Of a stretch of DNA of 17,000 nucleotides, positions 1 through 7,742 are shown piece after piece. Made by a program: the position numbers and the translations under genes. Source of the stretch: Verrucomicrobiota bacterium (lineage in GTDB: Bacteria; Verrucomicrobiota; Verrucomicrobiia; Limisphaerales; JAEYXS01). Location: NCBI GenBank assembly GCA_021156225.1, contig JAJNBN010000105.1, positions 1 through 17,000 of the forward strand, in the 5' to 3' direction. The first letter of the stretch is position 1. Each line of letters starts with the position of its first letter. The notes below the pieces were generated by a model. It did not search any database. It worked only from the letters and a program-made list of their open reading frames with translations, and was not told where the DNA came from.

Positions 1-2
1 TG

Positions 3-926
3 GGCTTGGATTATTCGCTGGGTGAGATCGAGGCGTTGGCCTTGGGCGAAGTGGAGCGCATCGGAGTGTTGCTGAAACAGGCGTGCAAGAAGTTCGGCAA
101 GGAGAGTGATGCGGAGGCGATCGTGGCGAAGGCGCGGGCGGAGTGGAATCCGGGTGGTGATCTTCTCGGTGTTTATCGGAAGGAGACGGATCGGGTGGCG
201 CAGGCGTTTCGGGAGGCAAAGGCGGTGACGTTTCCGGTGGGGGATGAATTGCAAGTGCGGCCGGTGCCGGAGTTCATGCGGCATCTGTTTCCCACGGCGG
301 CTTATTCATCGCCGGGCGCGTTTGAGAAACGGCAACGCGGCATCTTCTGGGTGAATGACTTGAGCGCGACGAAGACGACAGAAGCGGAGAAGCTCAAGGA
401 GCGTCAGCAGCATTTCGGTCTGAGCCTCACGTCCGCACATGAGGCGTATCCGGGGCATCATCTGCAATTCGTGATCGCGAACCAGCATCCGCGCAAGTGG
501 CGGCGGCTCTTCGCCCACGCGGTGTTCTACGAGGGGTGGACGTTGTGGTGCGAGCAGATGATGGTGGACTTGAAGATCGACCGTTCGCCTTGGCTGGAGG
601 TGCAGCAGTTGCACGATGCGTTGTGGCGGTGTCATCGCATCCTGGTGGACTTGCGATTGCAGACGGGGCGCTACTCGTATGCGCAAGCGGTGAAGCATAT
701 GCAAAAGAACCTGGGCTTCACGAAATCTCGCGCGGAGGCGGATGTGAACTGGTACACGAGTTCACCGGCGGTGCCGATGAGCTACTGGCTGGGGCGCTTG
801 GAGAATGCGCGGTTGTATCGAAGACTCGTCGAAGGGCGTGGCTGGAAGTTGAAGCAGTTCAATGACTGGTTGATCAGTCACGGGACGTTGCCGCAGGCGT
901 GGTTGGAGAAGTATATGTTGGACTAA
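3..926 (+). CDS. DUF885-family metallopeptidase-like protein, C-terminal part (5' end outside window)
   Basis: The reading frame is open at the left edge, so only the last ~307 residues are visible; a TTG at position 6 is not a credible start. The zinc-site motif HEAYPGHH lies near residues 146-153 of the visible part, and about 30 residues later comes YEGWTLWCEQ, matching the EGWxLYxE block of DUF885 proteins, where a glutamate is expected to complete the metal site. The family is found in bacteria as secreted or cytoplasmic putative peptidases of poorly defined substrate; full proteins are about 550-600 residues, so roughly half is missing. No signal peptide can be judged. It faces a minus-strand response regulator whose stop is about 57 bases away (convergent). 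Family assignment is strong; peptidase activity and substrate are inferred. Confidence 0.87.
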   Translation, partial: GLDYSLGEIEALALGEVERIGVLLKQACKKFGKESDAEAIVAKARAEWNPGGDLLGVYRKETDRVAQAFREAKAVTFPVGDELQVRPVPEFMRHLFPTAAYSSPGAFEKRQRGIFWVNDLSATKTTEAEKLKERQQHFGLSLTSAHEAYPGHHLQFVIANQHPRKWRRLFAHAVFYEGWTLWCEQMMVDLKIDRSPWLEVQQLHDALWRCHRILVDLRLQTGRYSYAQAVKHMQKNLGFTKSRAEADVNWYTSSPAVPMSYWLGRLENARLYRRLVEGRGWKLKQFNDWLISHGTLPQAWLEKYMLD

Positions 927-982
927 CGGAAGTTCGGCTTCCCAATAGTGGGAAAGGGAAGAATAGCGGTGTTCGCGTCTGC

Positions 983-1363
983 TTAACCGTTTTTGTTGGA
1001 CGCCAAGACCTTTTCCAGAACGAGGAGGAGTTCGCTGCCGCTGAAGGGCTTGGGCATGACGTGATCGGCGCCGAACTTGGCGGCGATGGGGAGGAAATCC
1101 ACGCGGCCATCGAGCATGCCACCGGACATGGCGATGATGCGCAGGTTCGGCTGCTGCTTCCGGACGGCCTGGATGGTTTCGAGGCCGTCCTGCTCGGGCA
1201 TGAGAATGTCCGTCAGCACGATATCGGGTTGGGAGGAGGTGAGGACTTGCATGCCCACCTTGCCATTGCTGGCTTCGAGGACTTCATAGCCGTGGCGCTT
1301 CAACCATAGGCAGATGGTGGTGCGGAAGGCATCATTATCATCTATGACGAGTATGCGCGGCAT
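983..1363 (-). CDS. Stand-alone response regulator receiver domain (CheY-like)
   Basis: The 126-residue protein is a single receiver domain with no output domain. The acidic pair D8-D9, the phospho-acceptor D52 (in LTDILMPEQDG), S80 of the switch position and the conserved K105 (MPKPF) are all present, so phosphorylation by a histidine kinase should be possible. It ends shortly after the lysine helix, which is normal for CheY/Spo0F-type proteins. No histidine kinase, chemotaxis or hybrid gene lies in the window, so the partner is unknown. It is convergent with the DUF885 gene and divergent from the M3 peptidase gene, with about 130 bases between the two starts that must hold both promoters. 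The ATG at 1363 is preceded by only a weak purine stretch (AAGAG). Confidence 0.93.
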   Translation of the reverse strand: MPRILVIDDNDAFRTTICLWLKRHGYEVLEASNGKVGMQVLTSSQPDIVLTDILMPEQDGLETIQAVRKQQPNLRIIAMSGGMLDGRVDFLPIAAKFGADHVMPKPFSGSELLLVLEKVLASNKNG

Positions 1364-1496
1364 GTCTCAGTGGCTCTTGGCCCTATAGTTCGGTTCAGTA
1401 TGTGAATCGGGCAAGTATCTTTTTCGACTATTCCTTAGCATTAACTGTCCGGGAAATATCGTTTGCAACTTGCGAAGATGAGCTATCTTGCGGCGC

Positions 1497-3227
1497 ATGA
1501 ACTTGCTGCCTTTTGGGGCTTTGCCGCCGTATCGTCCGCGCCGTTTTGTGCCGGAGCAGATCGACTTGGGGAACTGGGACCAGATCAAACCGCTCTTTGA
1601 CCGTCTGGAAGTTGAAGCTGGCCAGTGTGTTACAGCAGAGGACTTCGAGCGTTGGATCTTGAACTGGGATGAATTGCGCGCAGCATCGGATGAAGAATCG
1701 GCGCGACGCTACATAGCCATGTCTTGCCATACGGAGAGCAAGGAAGCGGAGGCGGCGTATCTGCACTACGTGGAGAAGATCGATCCGGAACTGAAGCCGA
1801 GAAACTTCGCGTTGGAAAAAATCTACCTGGCGAATCCGCTACGGAAGAAACTGGAGCAGGCACGCTTCGCAGTGTTCGATCGCAGCATCCAGAATCACGT
1901 GGCGCTGTATCGCGAGGAAAACGTGGCGCTGGAGACGGAGGAAGCCAAACTGGGCCAGCAATATCAGAAGCTGATGGGCAGCCTGATGGTGACCTTTAAG
2001 GGCGAGGAAAAAACGCTCACGCAAATGGGCCGTTTCCTAGAGGAGCCGGACCGCGCGCTGCGCCAGCAAGCATGGGAATTGATCGCCAACCGCCGCTTGC
2101 AAGAGGTGGACAAGGTGGAGGAACTCTTCGACGGACTAATCAAGTTACGCGAACAGATCGCGAAGAATGCGGGTTACGCGAACTATCGCGACTACGCCTT
2201 CAAGCTGCGCGAGCGGTTTGATTACACGCCGGAAGATTGCGCGAAATTCCATCAGGCCATCGAAGATCACTTCATCCCGGTGGTGAAGCAATTGCAGGCG
2301 GAGCGCAAGAAGCAGCTCGGGGTGGAACAGTTGCGCCCGTGGGATCTGGCGGTGGACCCGTTCAATCGTGCGCCCTTGCGACCATTTGAAAAAGTGGACC
2401 AGATGGTGACGAATACGCAGAAGATATTCGACCAGATCGATGCGGGCCTGGCTGCGGGCTTCAAGCAGATGCGAGATCTCAAGCTGCTGGATCTCGACAA
2501 CCGCAAGGGCAAGGCTCCCGGCGGTTATCAATCCACGCTGAACGAGGCGCGTTTGCCCTTCATCTTCATGAACGCGGTCGGTGTGCAACGGGATGTCGAG
2601 ACGATGCTGCACGAGGCGGGACACGCGTTTCATGCACTCGCTACCCGTGAGCAAGATATCTACGCTTATCGCGGTGCGCCCATCGAGTTCTGCGAAGTCG
2701 CCTCCATGAGCATGGAACTGCTCGGGAACGAGTTCATCGAGGAGTTCTACAATGAGACAGATGCCAATCGCGCGCGCAAGACGCATCTGGAAGGCATCAT
2801 CGGCATCTTCCCGTGGATCGCCACCGTGGATGCTTTTCAGCACTGGATCTACACGCATCCAGGTCATAGCCGCGCGGAGCGAAAGGCCGCGTGGCTCGCG
2901 CTCATGGACCGCTTCGGCGGTGCCACGGAGTGGGCGGGCTACGAAGAGGCAAGAGGTTACCTGTGGCATCGTCAGTTGCACATCTTCCTTTATCCCTTCT
3001 ACTACGTGGAATACGGCATCGCGCAGTTGGGCGCGCTGCAAGTGTGGGCGAACTCGAAGGCGGACAAGGCCAAGGCATTGAAAGCCTATCAGGACGCGCT
3101 GGCCTTGGGCGGTTCACGGCCATTGCCGGAATTGTTCGCGGCCGCGGGTTGCCGGTTCCAGTTCGATGGTCCCACGGTGCAGCCGCTGGTGAAGCTCGTG
3201 ACGAACGAGCTGGCCGGCATGAATTAG
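1497..3227 (+). CDS. M3-family oligoendopeptidase (PepF-like zinc metallopeptidase)
   Basis: This 576-residue cytoplasmic zinc peptidase is expected to degrade short peptides. The HEAGH motif sits at residues 372-376 (ETMLHEAGHAFHAL), and 24 residues on comes EFCEVASMSMELL, whose E400 is the expected third zinc ligand of M3 enzymes. The length fits the family. C-terminal to the zinc site is the helical H/Y-rich block (QLHIFLYPFYYVEYGIAQLGALQ) typical of oligoendopeptidase F relatives, which carries substrate-binding tyrosine and histidine residues. A TTG 9 bases upstream (1488) also opens this frame, but the ATG at 1497 is preferred because the M3-like N-terminus begins there; neither has a clear ribosome binding site. 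No signal peptide is seen. The rhomboid gene follows after 22 bases, so the two may be co-transcribed. The exact subfamily is uncertain. Confidence 0.92.
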   Translation: MNLLPFGALPPYRPRRFVPEQIDLGNWDQIKPLFDRLEVEAGQCVTAEDFERWILNWDELRAASDEESARRYIAMSCHTESKEAEAAYLHYVEKIDPELKPRNFALEKIYLANPLRKKLEQARFAVFDRSIQNHVALYREENVALETEEAKLGQQYQKLMGSLMVTFKGEEKTLTQMGRFLEEPDRALRQQAWELIANRRLQEVDKVEELFDGLIKLREQIAKNAGYANYRDYAFKLRERFDYTPEDCAKFHQAIEDHFIPVVKQLQAERKKQLGVEQLRPWDLAVDPFNRAPLRPFEKVDQMVTNTQKIFDQIDAGLAAGFKQMRDLKLLDLDNRKGKAPGGYQSTLNEARLPFIFMNAVGVQRDVETMLHEAGHAFHALATREQDIYAYRGAPIEFCEVASMSMELLGNEFIEEFYNETDANRARKTHLEGIIGIFPWIATVDAFQHWIYTHPGHSRAERKAAWLALMDRFGGATEWAGYEEARGYLWHRQLHIFLYPFYYVEYGIAQLGALQVWANSKADKAKALKAYQDALALGGSRPLPELFAAAGCRFQFDGPTVQPLVKLVTNELAGMN

Positions 3228-3249
3228 CGGGCACTCGATCACCTCCGCC

Positions 3250-3960
3250 ATGACGGACGATCCTCGCAATGCGTCGGCACCTCCGGCGCCCGTGCCGCCG
3301 TCTGGTCCCCCATGGTATCGGACGGTGACGGGCTGGATCTTGCTCATCAATATCTCGGTCTTCCTGCTGCAGATCTTTTGGGACAACGATGCGCGGCAGA
3401 TGACCATGAAGGGCGCGCTCAGCCTGGACGGCATTAGGGCGGGAAAATGGTGGCAATTGCTGACCTACCAGGCCTTACACGGTGGTTTTCTCTACGTGAA
3501 TTGGAAGTTCCTGCTGGTGGGAGTCGTGCATCTTTCCTTCAACTGCGTCGCCATTTATGTGATGGGCCGCGTCCTGGAGCCGGGCATCGGCAAGTTCGGA
3601 CTGGCCCGGGTGTATCTGGTGAGCGGCGTGGTGGGCGGATTATTGCATGTCTTCGTGGCGTGGGTATGGCCGGATCATTTCAATCGTGGGGTGGTCGGCG
3701 CCTCGGCGGGAGCGTGTGGGCTGGTAGCGATGTTTGCCACGCTTTTCCCTCAGGAGAAACTGAAAGTACTGCTGTTCTTAGTTTACCCCGCCACCATGAA
3801 GGCCGATACGCTGCTGTGGCTCATGCTCATCATTTCCGTGTTCGGCCTGAGTGATGTGTTTCAGGACGGCATCGCCCATGCGGCGCATCTGGGCGGGATG
3901 GTGGCGGGCATTTATTTCGCGAAACGTTGGCAGCGGAAGATGGTTCCGCCCAACGGCTGA
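3250..3960 (+). CDS. Rhomboid-family intramembrane protein with atypical GASA active-site motif
   Basis: The 236-residue protein has a short proline-rich N-terminus and about six hydrophobic segments, as expected for a bacterial rhomboid protease, which cleaves membrane proteins within the bilayer. Landmarks seen are WWQLLTYQALHGG (residues 67-79), the HxxxN pair H94/N98 of the second helix, the probable nucleophile S152 in VVGASAGACGLVA, and the last-helix histidine H213 in AHAAHLGG. The usual motif is GxSG; here the residue after the serine is alanine (GASA), with the glycine shifted by one. About 10 extra residues lie between LHGG and HLSFN. Serine and histidine are kept, so activity is possible but not assured. 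It starts 22 bases after the M3 peptidase, and the position of the start relative to the motif fits the family. Confidence 0.88.
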   Translation: MTDDPRNASAPPAPVPPSGPPWYRTVTGWILLINISVFLLQIFWDNDARQMTMKGALSLDGIRAGKWWQLLTYQALHGGFLYVNWKFLLVGVVHLSFNCVAIYVMGRVLEPGIGKFGLARVYLVSGVVGGLLHVFVAWVWPDHFNRGVVGASAGACGLVAMFATLFPQEKLKVLLFLVYPATMKADTLLWLMLIISVFGLSDVFQDGIAHAAHLGGMVAGIYFAKRWQRKMVPPNG

Positions 3961-4018
3961 AGAATTCCATCCTGTCAGCAGACAAATTTTCCGGCTATCT
4001 ACGTCTGACTAGGTGAGC

Positions 4019-4531
4019 ATGACGGATCTGCAACGCATCGAGGGCCTCTACGATGAGCACGCCCGGACGTTGCATGCCTTTCTTCTGAACTTCACGCGGA
4101 GCGAGGCGGATACGAAAGACCTCCTGCAGGAACTCTTCATCAAGCTCGCCCGCCAGCCGAAGTTGCTGACCGGCCTCCGCGATGAAAAAGCCTTCCTCCT
4201 CCGGCTCGCGCACAATCAAGCCATCGACCTCATCCGCCGCAATGCCAGCAAAGGTCGCACAGTGGATGAACTCACTGAAGCTTCAGACGGCATCTTCCAA
4301 GATGTCGCGGATCCGGACACTAACGCGTTCCGCAAGGAACTCTCGCTGGCCTTGGGCGAACTGCCCGTGGAACAACGCGCGGTAGTGCATCTGAAGCTGT
4401 GGGAGGGGATGACCTTTGAGGAGATCGCGACCACGCTGGAGCTGTCGCCGAACACGGCGGCCAGCCGGTATCGCTACGGATTAGACAAACTTCGGGCGCG
4501 CTTGCGTCCACTCTATGACGAGATCAAGTAA
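4019..4531 (+). CDS. ECF-type RNA polymerase sigma factor (module 1)
   Basis: The 170-residue protein has the two-domain layout of ECF (group 4) sigma factors. Region 2 spans about residues 8-75 (YDEHARTLHAFLLNFTR... DLLQELFIKLAR ... AFLLRLAHNQAIDLIRR) and binds the core enzyme and -10 element; region 4 spans about 110-163 with the helix-turn-helix GMTFEEIATTLELSPNTAASRYRYGLDKLRARL. The linker contains no extra domain. A GTG six bases upstream (4013) is an alternative start; the AGGTGAG there is too close to the ATG to be a comfortable ribosome binding site, so the start is not firmly decided. The stop codon abuts the ATG of the next gene with no spacing, indicating translational coupling to the small membrane protein, a usual arrangement for sigma/anti-sigma pairs. 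Confidence 0.93.
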   Translation: MTDLQRIEGLYDEHARTLHAFLLNFTRSEADTKDLLQELFIKLARQPKLLTGLRDEKAFLLRLAHNQAIDLIRRNASKGRTVDELTEASDGIFQDVADPDTNAFRKELSLALGELPVEQRAVVHLKLWEGMTFEEIATTLELSPNTAASRYRYGLDKLRARLRPLYDEIK

Positions 4532-4984
4532 ATGAAACCGGACGATTTCGAATCACAATTGCAACGGCAGCCGTTGCGCGGCCTGCCCGCCGTATGGCGA
4601 GCGGAGATTTTGTCCGCCGCGCAGGAAGCGGTGGCGCAGGCGGAACCGGTGAAGCCACTAGTGCCGGTCTCATGGTGGCGGGAATTGCTCTGGCCCTGCC
4701 CGCAAGCATGGGCGGGCTTGGCCGCCGTATGGGTCGTGATCTTCGGATTGAACTGGGCGAACAACCGTCCCGCTGAAGGACAAACGCTGATGGCGCGGCG
4801 GGAACTGACGCCCGAAGAGCGCATGGCGTTCATCGAGCAGCAACGGTTGCTCGCGAGCTTGTTGGAGGCGCAGGTGGTCGTGAGCCCGCCACCACCAGCC
4901 GAAAAGATACATCCGCCGCGCAGTGAAGTGGATGTGGATCGCCGCCGGGCATATCGAAAAATAAGCGAAACATTTTTTGTCTAG
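4532..4984 (+). CDS. Small single-pass membrane protein in anti-sigma position (module 1)
   Basis: The 150-residue protein begins immediately after the sigma stop codon. It has a cytoplasmic-looking N-terminus (QRQPLRGLPAVWRAEIL, residues 11-27), a tryptophan-rich approach (SWWRELLWPCPQAW), one hydrophobic segment at about residues 59-77 (AWAGLAAVWVVIFGLNW), and a charged tail with EQQRLLASLLEA followed by a proline stretch. No zinc-binding HxxxCxxC motif of ZAS anti-sigma domains is seen. The small protein of module 2 shares the layout and the W-x-EL...P..AW.G..A.W pattern. By position and topology it is a candidate membrane-bound anti-sigma or sigma-tethering factor; that role is inferred. 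I recognise the sequence type as one that recurs next to sigma factors in Verrucomicrobiota, but it has no named family that I can give. Confidence 0.8.
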   Translation: MKPDDFESQLQRQPLRGLPAVWRAEILSAAQEAVAQAEPVKPLVPVSWWRELLWPCPQAWAGLAAVWVVIFGLNWANNRPAEGQTLMARRELTPEERMAFIEQQRLLASLLEAQVVVSPPPPAEKIHPPRSEVDVDRRRAYRKISETFFV

Positions 4985-5008
4985 TGGTTATTAAACCAGC
5001 AGACGCCA

Positions 5009-5016
5009 GGGAGGAG
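5009..5016 (+). promoter_or_regulatory. Strong Shine-Dalgarno site for the module 1 large protein
   Basis: GGGAGGAG lies 8 bases before the ATG at 5025 and fixes that start. It is one of the few good ribosome binding sites in the window; neighbouring genes mostly lack one. Confidence 0.7.
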
Positions 5017-5024
5017 AAACGGGT

Positions 5025-6902
5025 ATGATTGAACCGAAGCAGAGCATTTGGGAGCGGTCATGGGATTGGCAGACACCTGCGCTTCAATTCTGGAAGCGGC
5101 TCTGGGCGGCAGCTCGCAAGGTGTTGGCTTTCTTAACACTCAGAACACTGGTTTTCATGACCGCCTGTATGGCCACGTTCGTGGCCCTGTTTTATGCTGT
5201 GGAGAACTGGCGGGGAAAGACAGCGTGGGAGAAGCATAAACGGGAGATGGCAGTTAAGGGGGTGAATCTGGATTGGGATTCTTACATCGCCACAAATAGT
5301 CATTTACGAGTTAAAGCTGAATCGGAAGAAGTCAGCTTGGTCAGGTCGGTGCTGCAACGTTCTGTGGTGGTTGTCACCACGAATGCTCCCGGGTTCCCGC
5401 TATCGCCCTATCATCTGGCGTTCAGTCATCTGACTTGGCCGCCCACGTTTGAGGAGATGCAGCGGTTACGCAAGCACAGCGCCGATCAGATCACCCGTGA
5501 ACGTCTGATTGAGCACGGGGGCAAGCCGGTAGAGTTTGATGCGTCGGCATTTTTGGGGAAACCGGCCCACGAAGCAGCGATCGCATTAGCGGCGAAATCC
5601 GGCCTGTCTATCGAAGTAGTAGTGGAGCGGCGATATCTCGGGGGCAACTCAGTGCTCCGGGAGGAGATGTTGAAATCCCTGCAAGGGATGGATTCGCTGG
5701 ATGTCATCAAATTGCTCGTCGAATCATCAGCGCTGACTTTGGTGCCCAGTGAGACGCGGGGGACTTTTTATCTCAAGCAAGATACCTCACTTGATTCCTT
5801 TCGGGCTTGGTATGCCTTGCATGAGCCTCTGCTGGACAAGCTTTTCACTGGCATCATGGCCAAAGGAATGAAGCTGGATGCCAATCTTCAAGATCCATTG
5901 CGTAGTGCCATACCGAGCTATGTGGCCGTTCGGACATTGGTCCAGGGGCTGACTGCCGGAGCCCAATTTGCGGTGGTGGATGGAAATCCAGACATGGCGA
6001 TCCTGTATGTGAGGCGGATTTTGGAGCTCACGAAGTTATTGAAAGACGGACACTGGCATCTCATGGCCGTCATGATCGAGTCTCCGAGCTTATATATGAG
6101 CGGACAACCGATATTCGGTGGTTTGCAAACAGGTGCGTTTCGGGCGAAGCATCTGGCGCAGTTGAAGGAAATGTATGGTGAGATAAATCTGATCCGTGAT
6201 TACGTGCGCTCGGTTGATGAAGGGGAGCGCTTGCATCGGGCTTTTGGGATGGAACATTTTACCCGTGGTGATCTGATTTGGATGTTTGGTGATAGCAAGC
6301 TGGTCGATGAAAAAGGGCTTAATTGGTTTCACATCGCTTTGAAATACGTGCCACGGGGATGGGTATATCAGAATCTTGTGAATTTCGATGAGGTCTCGCA
6401 AAAATTCATGGACACTATCCACTTGGAGACGGATGAGGTGGATACTGGTTTGATAGACCGTTACGCGACGGAACTTGGGCAGCATGAGAAGGATAACAGT
6501 CCCTATTTCTTTCTGGCTGGAAGATCGATCATCGATCATCGGGGAGTGTTACAAGCCATGCTCATGCATCAGTCGGCGGTGCATCAACTGATTATCGCCT
6601 GTGCGCTGGAAGAATATCTGCTGCAACGCGGAAAATATCCGGAGAAACTGGATGAGCTGATGCCGCAGTATCTGGCCAAGATACCCCGTGACGTCGTTGA
6701 TGGGAAACCGATGCGTTATCGCCGGGAAGTCCAGGACTCTTTTGTCCTCTATTCCGTCGGCTGGAACCGCAAGGATGAAGGCGGGGTGGTCAAGGAAACG
6801 ACCAACGTCAAAACGTTTCCCCATTTTGGCTTCACCTATGCCAGCAAGGACAAGACGCAGGGTGATTGGGTGTTTCGATCCAAGCCATTGGTGGTGCCTT
6901 GA
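5025..6902 (+). CDS. Large single-pass membrane protein with STN-like insert and pseudopilin-like C-terminus (module 1)
   Basis: The 625-residue protein has a tryptophan-rich basic N-terminus, one membrane segment at about residues 38-59, and directly after it the motif VENWRGKTAWEKHKREM that is shared with the module 2 large protein. Most of the chain should then lie outside the cytoplasm. Residues ~168-254 resemble an STN (secretin/TonB short N-terminal) domain: AIALAAKSGLSIEVVV, then LREEMLKSLQGMDSLDVIKLLVESSALTLV and GTFYLKQDT. Residues ~285-500 are helical and align loosely with module 2. Residues ~515-583 (IIACALEEYLLQRGKYPEKLDELMPQYLAKIPRD... SFVLYSVGWN) resemble the C-terminal domain of T2SSG-type pseudopilins. 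It follows the small membrane protein by 40 bases. Function is unknown; sensor or surface effector for the sigma circuit is inference. By eye the gene is less GC-rich than its neighbours. Confidence 0.85.
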   Translation: MIEPKQSIWERSWDWQTPALQFWKRLWAAARKVLAFLTLRTLVFMTACMATFVALFYAVENWRGKTAWEKHKREMAVKGVNLDWDSYIATNSHLRVKAESEEVSLVRSVLQRSVVVVTTNAPGFPLSPYHLAFSHLTWPPTFEEMQRLRKHSADQITRERLIEHGGKPVEFDASAFLGKPAHEAAIALAAKSGLSIEVVVERRYLGGNSVLREEMLKSLQGMDSLDVIKLLVESSALTLVPSETRGTFYLKQDTSLDSFRAWYALHEPLLDKLFTGIMAKGMKLDANLQDPLRSAIPSYVAVRTLVQGLTAGAQFAVVDGNPDMAILYVRRILELTKLLKDGHWHLMAVMIESPSLYMSGQPIFGGLQTGAFRAKHLAQLKEMYGEINLIRDYVRSVDEGERLHRAFGMEHFTRGDLIWMFGDSKLVDEKGLNWFHIALKYVPRGWVYQNLVNFDEVSQKFMDTIHLETDEVDTGLIDRYATELGQHEKDNSPYFFLAGRSIIDHRGVLQAMLMHQSAVHQLIIACALEEYLLQRGKYPEKLDELMPQYLAKIPRDVVDGKPMRYRREVQDSFVLYSVGWNRKDEGGVVKETTNVKTFPHFGFTYASKDKTQGDWVFRSKPLVVP

Positions 6903-6980
6903 TAGCCGTTTTACCCCCGGAGAAACTTTTCTTCACTTCACTTGAACCTTTTCTCGCGGTCTTCATTCCACTGAGCAAAG

Positions 6981-7547
6981 ATGCTGGCAGTGGGCGACTC
7001 GGAACATTTGCCTGTGGCGGAAGCCCGGGCGGGGGATGCCAAGGCGTGGGACATACTGTTCCGACGCTATCAACTGCCTCTCTATGCCTACGTCATGGAA
7101 CTCGTGCGCCACGAACAGACCGCCCTGGATGTCGTCCAGGAGACGTTCATCAATGCGGTGCGGCACCTGAAATCGCTGCGGGAAGAGGCGCGGTTCGGCT
7201 CGTGGCTCTTCAGCATCGCCCATCAAAAAGTGGTCCAGCAATGGCGGCGTAAGGGACGGGAACGGGAGTGGCTGACGGATGGCATGATGGAAGGCGGCGT
7301 GGAATTCGCCACCGCAGAGGCCGGACCGGATGAAAGCCTTGTCGGGCAGGAAGATCAGGCGGAGTTGCTGAAGCATTTAGAACGATTGCCACTCGCGCAA
7401 CGTTCCGTGATAGTGCTGCATTACCTGGAAGATTTTTCGATCGAAGAGATCGCGAGCATCACCGAAGTGCCATTAGGCACAGTGAAATCGCGATTGCACC
7501 ACGCGCGCCTGGCCTTGCGCAAACAACTGGAAGGGAGTTCACGATGA
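6981..7547 (+). CDS. ECF-type RNA polymerase sigma factor (module 2)
   Basis: The 188-residue ECF sigma factor has region 2 at about residues 21-85 (AWDILFRRYQLPLYAYVMELVRHEQTALDVVQETFINAVRHL ... FGSWLFSIAHQKVVQQWRR) and region 4 at about 130-182 (LPLAQRSVIVLHYLEDFSIEEIASITEVPLGTVKSRLHHARLALRKQL). It is closer to the RpoE-like consensus (DVVQETF, GTVKSRLHHAR) than the module 1 sigma factor, so the two are not recent duplicates. The ATG at 6981 is preceded by GAGCAAAG. The stop codon overlaps an ATG (ATGA at 7544), the usual coupling to an anti-sigma gene, but the expected partner begins only about 200 bases later, after a palindromic repeat. Confidence 0.94.
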   Translation: MLAVGDSEHLPVAEARAGDAKAWDILFRRYQLPLYAYVMELVRHEQTALDVVQETFINAVRHLKSLREEARFGSWLFSIAHQKVVQQWRRKGREREWLTDGMMEGGVEFATAEAGPDESLVGQEDQAELLKHLERLPLAQRSVIVLHYLEDFSIEEIASITEVPLGTVKSRLHHARLALRKQLEGSSR

Positions 7548-7579
7548 AGACCGTTTGCGAACAGGCGGTTCTTGTTTTT

Positions 7580-7693
7580 GGAACGCGGCTGTGTGCTAAG
7601 AGCACCAGCCGCAGCGCGTCCTTCTATTTCACACCGTTAGGAAGTTTTCACGTGCTGCGGCTGGACCTGCTGGCGCAGGACGCAGCCGCGGTC
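7580..7693. repeat. Double palindromic intergenic repeat (two ~42-46 bp units, head to head)
   Basis: The first unit (7580-7621) folds on itself: GCGGCTGTGTGCT at 7585-7597 pairs with AGCACCAGCCGC at 7601-7612 apart from one bulge. The second unit (about 7650-7693) is an inverted, diverged copy: its reverse complement matches unit 1 at both ends (GGAxCGCGGCTG and CCAGCCGCAGC). The arms CCAGCCGCAGC (7605-7615) and GCTGCGGCTGG (7654-7664) are perfect reverse complements. About 30 bases of AT-richer sequence separate the units. This layout is like REP/BIME-type elements. It lies between a sigma gene and its partner; whether it recurs in the genome cannot be seen here. Confidence 0.7.
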
Positions 7694-7742
7694 CACCAGC
7701 AAGGCCCGCTTCCGTCAGGCCATATCTCAACCTGCATATCTT

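Noticed and set aside
939..954. TTCCCA/TGGGAA hairpin between the convergent DUF885 and response regulator genes
   Set aside because: Only 6 base pairs and no T-run on either strand, so it cannot be supported as a terminator.
2145..3041. 298-codon minus-strand frame opposite the M3 peptidase
   Set aside because: It lies entirely inside the strongly supported M3 gene, whose HEAGH site and conserved blocks are clear; long antisense frames are expected in GC-rich genes.
4985..5000. TGGTT/AACCA inverted repeat before the module 1 large gene
   Set aside because: The stem is only five pairs with a short loop; likely chance.
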